A DNA stretch of 8,770 nt from Alistipes sp. (lineage in GTDB: Bacteria > Bacteroidota > Bacteroidia > Bacteroidales > Rikenellaceae). The stretch is from NCBI GenBank assembly GCA_017559685.1, contig JAFYQY010000019.1, forward strand, positions 1 to 8,770. Direction: 5' to 3'. Made by a program: the position numbers and the translations under genes. Numbering within the stretch: position 1 is the first letter of the stretch; each line of letters starts with the position of its first letter. The notes below the pieces were generated by a model. It was not told where the DNA came from. It worked only from the letters and a program-made list of their open reading frames with translations, and did not search any database. Below, piece by piece: positions 1 to 5,467 of this stretch.

Positions 1-404
1 ACACGAATCCTGCTACAATCGACCTTAACTTCGAGCAAGCTTTGGGTTGGTTAATGAAGGGCGCACAACCTACTGATACTGCTCGTGCGATTCTTTCGTA
101 CAAGGGCGTATTGTACAAGAAACACTTGCTCGGTGGCGTAGCTAAGGGCGCTTTCTCTGAGAGCGACGCTGAGGCTAAGTTCAACAAGTGGCTTGGTGAG
201 AAGGAGGGCAAGGTAACCGCTAAGGTTAACAAGTTGGAGGCCGAGAAGTCGGCTGACAAGAAGGCTCGCCTTACTGCTGAGGCTGCAATCAAGGAGACTC
301 GTGCTGCTGCTATCGCAGAGCGCAAGGCTGCTGCTGAGGCCGAGGCTGCTGCTGCAGCTGCAGAGGAGGCTGCTGAGGCAACTGAGACACCTGCTGAGGA
401 GTAG
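1..404 (+). CDS. rpsP: 30S ribosomal protein S16, 5'-truncated
   Basis: The reading frame is open from the window edge (codons start at base 3) and gives 133 visible residues ending at TAG 402-404; the N-terminus lies upstream. The visible part carries the S16 C-terminal core: a LD/LNFEQALGWL helix, then GAQPTDTARAILSYKGV and LYKKHLLGGVAKGAF, which are highly characteristic of Bacteroidetes S16. S16 binds 16S rRNA early in 30S assembly. After about visible residue 66 comes a long extension of Lys/Ala/Glu-rich sequence, almost pure Ala/Glu for the last 30 residues, which most S16 proteins lack; Bacteroidetes S16 proteins are known to be extended. Codon use is strongly biased (GCT, GAG, AAG), as expected for a highly expressed gene. 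rimM follows after 8 nt, an order conserved in many bacteria. Confidence 0.96.
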   Translation, partial: TNPATIDLNFEQALGWLMKGAQPTDTARAILSYKGVLYKKHLLGGVAKGAFSESDAEAKFNKWLGEKEGKVTAKVNKLEAEKSADKKARLTAEAAIKETRAAAIAERKAAAEAEAAAAAAEEAAEATETPAEE

Positions 405-412
405 GTCAAAAG

Positions 413-901
413 ATGTTGACGGTAGGGCGCATAACCAAGCTCTTCGGAGTAAAGGGAGAGGTAGTAATCAACCTCTACGACACCCTGCCCGACAACTTCA
501 ATTGGGAGGAACAACCCTTCTTCACGAAAGTGGAGGAGTTGGTAGTTCCTCTTTTTTGTGATTCATTCGCTCGTCGTGGCCAGCGCAGTGCGGTCGTTGC
601 ATTTGCCGATATCGACACCGAAAAACGTGCCGAGATGATTCTCGACCACGAACTTTTGCTCGAGGAGGAGGAGCAGGAGAGCGACGAGTTCTACTTTGAC
701 GACCTTATAGGCTTCGAGGTGCGCATCGGTCGCACCAAGGGCGAGGTTGTCGATTTCTACGATAACGACTTCAACCCTCTGTTCGAGATCGAACTCAAAG
801 GCAAACGTCATCTTGTTCCTGCCGTCGAGGAGTTTATCGCTGCGATAGATTTTGATAAGAAGTTTATCAAGTTTGTCCTTCCTGAAGGTCTTATAGAATA
901 G
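413..901 (+). CDS. rimM: 16S rRNA processing / 30S maturation protein RimM
   Basis: 162 aa, near the usual family length. RimM binds S19 and helps mature the 30S head. The N-terminal barrel begins LTVGRITKLFGVKGEV (residues 2-17), the RimM signature. An acidic linker of consecutive Glu residues (84-87) precedes the C-terminal PRC-barrel, which starts at YFDDLIGFEV (94-103). The protein closes with the typical VPAVEEFIAAID (135-146) and a VLPEGLIE ending. ATG 413 is chosen because the RimM motif starts almost at once and because GGAGTAGG, overlapping the rpsP stop codon, lies just upstream, implying translational coupling with rpsP. The stop codon 899-901 lies inside the left arm of the downstream terminator hairpin. 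No trmD or rplS follows, unlike the proteobacterial operon. Confidence 0.95.
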   Translation: MLTVGRITKLFGVKGEVVINLYDTLPDNFNWEEQPFFTKVEELVVPLFCDSFARRGQRSAVVAFADIDTEKRAEMILDHELLLEEEEQESDEFYFDDLIGFEVRIGRTKGEVVDFYDNDFNPLFEIELKGKRHLVPAVEEFIAAIDFDKKFIKFVLPEGLIE

Positions 902-935
902 CAAAAGGAGCCGAGTGGCTCCTTTTGCTATTCTA
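894..935. terminator. Perfect 19-bp hairpin terminator after rimM, likely bidirectional
   Basis: Bases 894-912 and 917-935 are exact reverse complements (19 bp) around a GAGT loop. The stem core is GCAAAAGGAGCC/GGCTCCTTTTGC, so an A-run and a T-run sit inside the arms. rimM (plus) and mqnC (minus) converge here, and the palindrome could end transcripts from both sides. The rimM stop codon is within the left arm. A T-run at 943-948 (within GGCTCTTTTTGC, 939-950) follows closely, in a near-copy of the right arm. Confidence 0.85.
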
Positions 936-1044
936 ATTGGCTCTTTTTGCACGAATCTACGGATGTCGAGATGCTCACATACGCCCAAGTATGCTCCGCT
1001 CTCGCCACCTTGCTTCGCATAAAAATAGCTCAAATATCTCTGAT
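928..1044 (-). other. 30-codon ORF / possible dispersed repeat in the convergent gap
   Basis: On the minus strand an ATG at 1020-1018 opens 30 codons ending in TAG 930-928. The peptide starts MRSKVARAEHTWAYVSIS and ends DSCKKSQLE; it has no recognised domain. A stop codon lies four codons upstream of the ATG, there is no clear ribosome binding site, and the end runs into the rimM terminator stem. The stretch includes a small hairpin, CATAC/GTATG (978-982 and 989-993). The block differs in character from the repeats beside it and resembles intergenic sequence I associate with gut Bacteroidales, from memory only. It may be a dispersed non-coding repeat rather than a gene. The remainder of the gap up to 1116 shows no gene. 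Confidence 0.25.
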
Positions 1045-1078
1045 TTTCGTTTTTTTTGGGGAGCGTAGAGTTTTCAAA

Positions 1079-1110
1079 AACTACTCTCTACTCACTATCA
1101 ACTACTCTCT
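1079..1110. repeat. 11-bp direct repeat, 21-bp period
   Basis: AACTACTCTCT occurs at 1079-1089 and again at 1100-1110, separated by TACTCACTAT-type pyrimidine-rich sequence that looks like further decayed units. It lies just beyond the mqnC stop codon. It is low-complexity sequence with no obvious function. Confidence 0.6.
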
Positions 1111-1116
1111 CTTAGT

Positions 1117-2208
1117 TTAATCTCTGTACTCGTACAGCTGATTTCTGAGTCGTGGCGTGAAGCCCGCCTCACGAATGGCGTGGCAGATACCTTCACGGTC
1201 GAAGCGGTTGCGTGCACCCGCCGACGAGACGACATTCTCCTCAATCATAATCGAGCCCATATCGTTCGCTCCGCTGTGGAGTGCGAGCTGTGCAGTCTGC
1301 TTGCCCACGGTGAGCCACGACGCCTGAATATTGCGGATATTGTTGAGCACAAGTCGTGCGATGGCGATAAGACGTAGGTACTCGGTTGGCGAGAAGTGAG
1401 TGGCGTAGCCCATCTGCTCGAGTTGAGTTCCTGCCGAACGGAATATCCACGGGATGAAGGCGGTGAAACCGTAGTTGCCCTCAGGACACTCGGCCTGCAG
1501 ATCACGCAGACGAATGAGGTGCTCGATACGCTCCTCGATGGTCTCGATATGGCCATACATCATCGTTGCAGTGGTCGGGATATTCATCTCGTGAGCCTCG
1601 TGCATCACTCGTAGCCACTCCTCGACGCTCGGCTTTGCAGGCGAGATAATCTTGCGTACTCGCTCCACCAGAATCTCGGCTCCAGCACCTGGCAATGACG
1701 ATAAACCCGCCTTGCGCAGACGCTCCAAGACCTCCTGTGTCGAGAGGTTGCTAATCTTTGCTATATGTGCCACCTCGGGTGCTCCGAGTGCGTTGAGACG
1801 AAGCGTTGGGAAATGCTCTTTGAGGGCGCAAAACAGCTCCTCGTAGTACTCTATGCCGAGTTTTGGGTGCATACCGCCCTGTAGGAGTAGCTGGTCGCCA
1901 CCGAGTGCGAACATCTCCTCGGTCTTGCGGATATACTCCTCGATGGGCGTTATAAAGTGCTTCTCGGTTTGGTGGGGCTTGCAGTGAAAGTTGCAAAAAC
2001 GACACCCCGACACGCAGACATTTGTGGTGTTGATATTGCGGTCAATCTGCCAGGTCACGACGCTCTTGTCGGCCACCTTCTCGGCACGCAGACGGTCGGC
2101 TTGCGATGCGAGTTCGCAGAGCGGAGCCTCACGCCATAGACGCAACGCCTCCTCTGCCGAGATTCGCTCCCCCGCAAATGCTTTGTCGTAGATGTGTTGC
2201 AACTTCAT
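1117..2208 (-). CDS. mqnC: Cyclic dehypoxanthinyl futalosine synthase (radical SAM)
   Basis: 363 aa. MqnC cyclises dehypoxanthine futalosine in the futalosine pathway to menaquinone, using S-adenosylmethionine and a [4Fe-4S] cluster in the cytosol. The cluster motif is C65-x3-C69-x2-C72 in NTTNVCVSGCRFCNF. Other family hallmarks are LLQGGMHPKLGIEYYEEL (108-125), SLPGAGAEIL (171-180), TTATMMYGHIET (212-223), FTAFIPW (248-254), GANDMGS (313-319) and IEENVVSSAG (322-331). These favour MqnC over its relative MqnE. The start ATG (2208-2206) lies 3 nt past the rnr stop, so it is probably read from the rnr transcript; a weak AAAGAGA inside the rnr end could serve as ribosome binding site. No other mqn gene is visible here, so the pathway would have to be completed elsewhere. 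Confidence 0.93.
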   Translation of the reverse strand: MKLQHIYDKAFAGERISAEEALRLWREAPLCELASQADRLRAEKVADKSVVTWQIDRNINTTNVCVSGCRFCNFHCKPHQTEKHFITPIEEYIRKTEEMFALGGDQLLLQGGMHPKLGIEYYEELFCALKEHFPTLRLNALGAPEVAHIAKISNLSTQEVLERLRKAGLSSLPGAGAEILVERVRKIISPAKPSVEEWLRVMHEAHEMNIPTTATMMYGHIETIEERIEHLIRLRDLQAECPEGNYGFTAFIPWIFRSAGTQLEQMGYATHFSPTEYLRLIAIARLVLNNIRNIQASWLTVGKQTAQLALHSGANDMGSIMIEENVVSSAGARNRFDREGICHAIREAGFTPRLRNQLYEYRD

Positions 2209-2211
2209 CGG

Positions 2212-4371
2212 TTAATATCTCTTTACAAACTCAAAGTCGAGTAATCGGCGACGCAGGTCGGCGCTCTTAACTCGTATGCGCAACTTGTTGCCGATGGTAA
2301 ATATCTGTCCGGTAGAGTGGCCATAGACCTCGTAGCGCTCCTCGTCGAATTGGTAGAAGTCGCCTGGGATATCTCGCATCAGGATCATACCCTCGACAAT
2401 CGAGTCCTCCAACTCCACGAATACGCCCCATTCGCTCATACCCGAGATATGACCGTCGAACTCCTCGCCGATGCGGTCGGCCATAAACTCGACCATCTTG
2501 TACTTTATCGACGCACGCTCCGCCTCGGCTGCGATAACCTCACGCTCTGAGCAACGTACGCACAATGCCTCGTGCATATCCTTGTCGGCCGAGCGCTTGC
2601 CATCGAGGTAGCGCTGCAACAGACGATGCACCATCATATCGGGATAGCGACGGATAGGCGATGTGAAGTGGGTGTAGTATGGGAATGCCAAGCCGTAGTG
2701 GCCGATATTGTCGGTGGTGTAAACCGCCTTAGCCATCGAACGAATGGCGAGTGTCGATACTACATTCTCCTCAGGCTTACCCTTAATCGATGCGAGCAAC
2801 TTGTTCAACTCCTTGGCTGCCGCCTCGCCCTTCTCGATAGACGACTTGAAGATATGGCCGAAGCGGAGGATGAATGAACGGAAGCGCTCGAACTTGTCGC
2901 TGTTTGGTCGGTCGTGCACACGGAATACCATAGTGCGCTCCTTGCCGTGCGCACGTGCGCAGAACTCCGCCACACGACGGTTTGCCAGGAGCATAAACTC
3001 CTCGATAAGTTGGTTGGCCTCCTTCTGCACCTTGAAATATACACCCGTAGGGTGTCCCTTCTCGTCGAGGTGGAACTTCGCCTCACGACGGTCGAAGGCT
3101 ATTGCGCCCTTGCGATAGCGCTCCTTGCGGAGTGTTTGTGCAAGGTTGTGAAGTGTCAAAATCTCCTCCTTGAAGTCGCCCTCGCCTGTCTCGATTACCG
3201 CCTGCGCCTCCTCGTAGGCGAAGCGACGGTCGGAGTGAATTACGGTGCGACCGAACCACTCCTGCGAAACTTTTCCCTTCTCGTCGATGTGGAATACAGC
3301 CGAAAAGGCGAGTTTGTCCTCGTGTGGTCTGAGCGAACAGAGGTCGTTGCAGAGTCGCTCGGGCAACATCGGAATAGTTCTATCGACAAGGTAGACCGAC
3401 GTACCTCGCTCAATTGCCTCGTCGTCGATTGTAGAGTCGGGACGCACATAGTGCGTAACATCGGCAATATGAACTCCCACCTCGTACTTGCCTTCGCCGA
3501 TTTTGCGCACTGAGAGTGCATCGTCGAAATCTTTCGCATCGGCAGGGTCGATGGTTAAAGTGGTTACTTCACGCATATCTCGACGCTCGGCAATATCTCG
3601 CTCGGTGATGCGTCCGTCGATGGCGTTTGCAGCCTTCTCGACCTGCTCCTCGAAGCGGTATGGGAGGTTGTACTCGAGCAAAATTGCGTGCATCTCGGCA
3701 TCGTTATCGCCTGCAGTACCCAAAACGTCTACCAACTCGCCTTGTGGCAAGCGGTCGCCATCACGCCAATCAACCACACGCACAGCAACCTTGTCGTCCT
3801 GCTTGAGGTTAGGATATTTCTTGCGTGAGAGCGCAATCTCGACAGGCATTTTGCGTGAGTCGGGGATTACGATAGCCATCGTCTTGTGGGTTAAATCTAC
3901 ACGACCTGCGTAGCAACGTGGCGAGCGCTCCAACACCTTGGCAATCTCGCCCTCCTTTGCACCATTGCGTGATGTGTGGGTTACGATAACCTCCACTCGG
4001 TCGCCGTTTAGGGCATTGTGGGCGTTGCGCTGATGTACGAAAACGTCGCTATCGAGCTCCTCGCACTGCACATACATCGAGCCCGAAGCCGACATATCGA
4101 CTACGCCCTCGTAGCGTGGCATACGACTGCGACTGAGGTGGTACTTGCCCTTGCCCTCGTCCTCGATAAAGCCCTGCTCGAGCAGAGTGTCGAGAATATG
4201 TTTTGTAAGGTTACGGCCGTCACGATCGGCACCTCCCGATGCTGCTGCGAGACCCTTCAGAGTAAATCGCTTTTCGGGCATCTCACGAAACATATTCACG
4301 ATAAAACCCGCACGATCCTGAAACCCTAATTTTTTACCTTTCTTGTTTGTTCGCTTTGTCTTTCCTTTCAT
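2212..4371 (-). CDS. rnr: Ribonuclease R (3'-5' exoribonuclease, RNB family)
   Basis: 719 aa, a normal length for a compact RNase R. It degrades structured RNA processively from the 3' end. Domain order: Lys-rich N-terminus (1-14), winged helix (about 20-80), cold-shock domain 1 (about 86-145, YEGVVDMSASGSMYV), cold-shock domain 2 (about 155-220), RNB catalytic domain (about 265-590) and C-terminal S1 domain (about 635-717, GHISGMSEWGVFVEL). The Mg-binding aspartates are intact in TIDPADAKDFDDA: D275, D281, D283 and D284, with the same spacing as in the E. coli enzyme. The RNB signature is at about 556-583 (IGHYGLAFPYYTHFTSPIRR). The start is supported by TAAGGA just upstream of the ATG. It heads a likely rnr-mqnC transcript. 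Confidence 0.97.
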   Translation of the reverse strand: MKGKTKRTNKKGKKLGFQDRAGFIVNMFREMPEKRFTLKGLAAASGGADRDGRNLTKHILDTLLEQGFIEDEGKGKYHLSRSRMPRYEGVVDMSASGSMYVQCEELDSDVFVHQRNAHNALNGDRVEVIVTHTSRNGAKEGEIAKVLERSPRCYAGRVDLTHKTMAIVIPDSRKMPVEIALSRKKYPNLKQDDKVAVRVVDWRDGDRLPQGELVDVLGTAGDNDAEMHAILLEYNLPYRFEEQVEKAANAIDGRITERDIAERRDMREVTTLTIDPADAKDFDDALSVRKIGEGKYEVGVHIADVTHYVRPDSTIDDEAIERGTSVYLVDRTIPMLPERLCNDLCSLRPHEDKLAFSAVFHIDEKGKVSQEWFGRTVIHSDRRFAYEEAQAVIETGEGDFKEEILTLHNLAQTLRKERYRKGAIAFDRREAKFHLDEKGHPTGVYFKVQKEANQLIEEFMLLANRRVAEFCARAHGKERTMVFRVHDRPNSDKFERFRSFILRFGHIFKSSIEKGEAAAKELNKLLASIKGKPEENVVSTLAIRSMAKAVYTTDNIGHYGLAFPYYTHFTSPIRRYPDMMVHRLLQRYLDGKRSADKDMHEALCVRCSEREVIAAEAERASIKYKMVEFMADRIGEEFDGHISGMSEWGVFVELEDSIVEGMILMRDIPGDFYQFDEERYEVYGHSTGQIFTIGNKLRIRVKSADLRRRLLDFEFVKRY

Positions 4372-4420
4372 CGTTCCTTAGTTTTTTTTGAACTCCCACC
4401 CTTGCCACGGCACAACGATT

Positions 4421-4456
4421 TTAGAGGCGTTAAGGGCGTTAGAGTCGTTAGGGGTG
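4421..4456. repeat. Degenerate 9-bp tandem repeat, four units, in the rnr leader
   Basis: Four consecutive nonamers: TTAGAGGCG, TTAAGGGCG, TTAGAGTCG, TTAGGGGTG. They lie 50-85 nt upstream of the rnr start codon. If the -7 box at 4507-4500 is real, they fall in the untranslated leader, where the RNA strand would carry repeated CTAACG units. The function is unknown. Confidence 0.7.
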
Positions 4457-4499
4457 CGCTTTAAGTTTTAGTTTTTAGCCGTTGGCTTTTTCTACTTTG

Positions 4500-4507
4500 C
4501 AAAGATA
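4500..4507 (-). promoter_or_regulatory. Candidate -7 box for rnr(-mqnC)
   Basis: The minus strand reads TATCTTTG, a full match to the Bacteroidetes -7 consensus TAnnTTTG. It would start RNA near 4493 and give a leader of about 120 nt. No TTTG -33 box is present at the usual 19-21 bp spacing; that position is occupied by the AGACGAG heptamer repeats. The box overlaps the 10-bp palindrome CTTTGCAAAG (4495-4504). Confidence 0.45.
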
Positions 4508-4513
4508 ATAAAA

Positions 4514-4541
4514 AGACGAGAGACGAGAGACGAGAGACGAA
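4514..4541. repeat. 7-bp tandem repeat, four units, abutting the rnr promoter
   Basis: AGACGAG at 4514-4520, 4521-4527 and 4528-4534, then AGACGAA at 4535-4541, followed by AGA. The first three copies are perfect. The array occupies the spacer and -33 region of the candidate rnr promoter. Confidence 0.9.
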
Positions 4542-4548
4542 AGATTTT

Positions 4549-4726
4549 TTTGCCGACGAATCAGAAATGGCATAAAATGGCATTCGGGCTGTGCCCTTAA
4601 TGGCAATCGCAGTCTGCGACTGCTGAATGGCAAGTCGGCGATATTTATTGCTATTCAATGTCATTCAGTGAGCGATGAGCGAACGCATGCCATTCAATGT
4701 TATTCTTTGCCATTTTATTTGCCGAC
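4549..4726. repeat. Inverted array of AATGGCA decamers with stem-loops, flanked by 9-bp direct repeats
   Basis: The direct repeat TTTGCCGAC is at 4549-4557 and 4718-4726. Between the copies lie plus-orientation decamers ending AATGGCA at 4563-4572, 4573-4582, 4596-4605 and 4623-4632. Opposite-orientation units start at 4649 (TGCTATTCA), 4659 (TGTCATTCA), 4688 (TGCCATTCA), 4698 (TGTTATTCT) and 4708 (TGCCATTTTA). The ends form an exact 11-bp inverted repeat: ATAAAATGGCA at 4572-4582 and its complement at 4708-4718. Between units sit hairpins GGGC-TGT-GCCC (4586-4596) and GCAGTC-TGC-GACTGC (4609-4623) and a tandem TGAGCGA (4669-4682). No convincing gene is present. It could be a decayed MITE-like or REP-like element. 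Confidence 0.7.
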
Positions 4727-4732
4727 TATTTT

Positions 4733-4764
4733 TTTGCTCTTTCAAAAATAATTTTTTAATTTTG
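4733..4764 (+). promoter_or_regulatory. Bacteroides-type promoter (TTTG-N20-TAATTTTG)
   Basis: The -33 TTTG at 4733-4736 and -7 TAATTTTG at 4757-4764 both match the Bacteroidetes primary sigma consensus (TTTG ... TAnnTTTG), with a 20-bp spacer inside the usual 19-21 range. This is the best promoter in the window. It would start RNA around 4769-4772, just at the base of a stable hairpin, and well upstream of the zinc-ribbon gene at 5048. Confidence 0.75.
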
Positions 4765-4767
4765 TGG

Positions 4768-4949
4768 TGCAGTCTTCGGATTGCAGACATATTTTGATGA
4801 AAGTGTATTAGCTTTTATCCTTGAATGGAAATCTGGAAAATTTCAATTGACCAAGGAAGGCAACACACTCGTCACCTTGTATTTGGTGTTATGGCACTTT
4901 CGTTGCCCTACGCCTAAGTACGGGTGTGGGGTATTGTTTATTTGGTCAA
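4768..4949 (+). ncRNA. Candidate structured leader RNA or small RNA
   Basis: At the predicted transcript start, 4768-4774 pairs with 4779-4785 (7 bp, one G-U) around TTCG with a C-G closing pair, i.e. a cUUCGg tetraloop hairpin. Downstream, TTGACCAA (4847-4854) and TTGGTCAA (4942-4949) form an 8-bp outer helix. It encloses GGCAAC/GTTGCC (4859-4864 with 4902-4907), CACC/GGTG (4873-4876 with 4885-4888) and a 9-bp helix CCCTACGCC/GGTGTGGGG (4906-4914 with 4923-4931, two G-U pairs). GTTGCC can instead pair with the nearer GGCA (4893-4896), so alternative folds exist. It matches no RNA family I recognise. An open frame from TTG 4781 runs through in phase with the next gene, so coding cannot be excluded. 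Confidence 0.4.
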
Positions 4950-5047
4950 AGGCATTCCAGAGCCTCCATTCAGATAAACTAATCGGCCTCACACTTTCTT
5001 TTTATACTAACTGCACATTCGAGGTTGGTGAGCAAAATGTATTGGAT

Positions 5048-5410
5048 ATGGGCAAAGTTAAAAAATGCAAATTGTGTGGTTGCGAACTTGAAGGAACGGC
5101 TAAATCGTTGTGCGATAATTGCGAGAAAGATGTTGAGGCGGGATTGTTAGAATTGCCAGACAAAGAAAAGATGCAAAAAACTACAGATGCGGAGAGTTAT
5201 GTGGCTGGTATTGCAGGAATTTTACTCGTTTTAGGTGTTATATTGTCGCTAATATCAGGTTTGACGCTTTGTAGTTTAGATATGATTGGCTATGGTATTT
5301 TAGTTATCGTATTTGGAATAATGAGCAGTATATTCACTTGGGCAATTTTGAAAATATTTGTAGATATTTCGATCACATTAAAGGTAATAAATAGCAAGAT
5401 TCACAAATAG
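5048..5410 (+). CDS. Zinc-ribbon protein with two transmembrane helices, function unknown
   Basis: 120 aa from ATG 5048. I do not recognise a named family. Residues 7-25 form a short treble-clef or zinc-ribbon-like knuckle: C7xxC10 and C22xxC25 in KKCKLCGCELEGTAKSLCDNC. A charged linker (26-50) follows, then two hydrophobic segments at about 52-73 (AGIAGILLVLGVILSLISGL) and 79-103 (IGYGILVIVFGIMSSIFTWA), and a short basic tail. The likely topology is an inner-membrane hairpin with the zinc ribbon in the cytosol. ATG 5048 is preferred because such ribbons usually sit at the extreme N-terminus; the frame stays open back to TTG 4781, which would add 89 unrecognised residues. Codon use is visibly AT-richer than the flanking housekeeping genes, suggesting acquisition. 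It has its own promoter and terminator. Confidence 0.7.
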   Translation: MGKVKKCKLCGCELEGTAKSLCDNCEKDVEAGLLELPDKEKMQKTTDAESYVAGIAGILLVLGVILSLISGLTLCSLDMIGYGILVIVFGIMSSIFTWAILKIFVDISITLKVINSKIHK

Positions 5411-5418
5411 ATAGAACA

Positions 5419-5448
5419 AATCGCCTCGCAGAAAACTGCGAGGCGATT
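5419..5448. terminator. Perfect 13-bp hairpin terminator between convergent genes
   Basis: AATCGCCTCGCAG (5419-5431) and CTGCGAGGCGATT (5436-5448) pair perfectly around an AAAA loop. T-rich sequence follows on the plus strand (TTATTCTT) and a T-containing stretch on the minus strand (TTTGTTCT). It lies between the stop codons of the zinc-ribbon gene (5410) and the M20 gene (5468), so it can serve both. Confidence 0.88.
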
Positions 5449-5467
5449 ATTCTTAAAAGCCAATGGC

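Noticed and set aside
563..1033. 156-codon minus-strand frame opposite rimM
   Set aside because: It is the shadow of rimM; the translation is low-complexity Leu-rich, has no motif, and rimM on the other strand is certain.
1065..1088. Hairpin GTAG...CTAC as terminator of mqnC
   Set aside because: The stem is short and broken and on the mqnC strand it is followed by an A-run, not a T-run.
2914..3513. 199-codon plus-strand frame inside rnr
   Set aside because: It lies antisense to the intact RNB domain with all catalytic residues; GC-biased codons of rnr explain the open shadow frame.
4461..4664. 67-codon minus-strand frame upstream of rnr
   Set aside because: It runs through the heptamer repeat, the candidate promoter and the palindromic decamer array, has no ribosome binding site, and reads as translated repeats.
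4549..4726. CRISPR array or integron attC site
   Set aside because: Units are 10 bp and inverted, without regular spacers or cas genes; no attC core pair (RYYYAAC/GTTRRRY) or integrase is present.
4768..4949. Known RNAs: tmRNA, 4.5S SRP RNA, RNase P RNA
   Set aside because: There is no CCA-type end or tag ORF, no GGAAG/AGCAGCC SRP loop, and no GAGGAAAGTCC/ACAGAA RNase P core. 6S RNA cannot be excluded without a covariance search, but the ends do not form the expected long stem.
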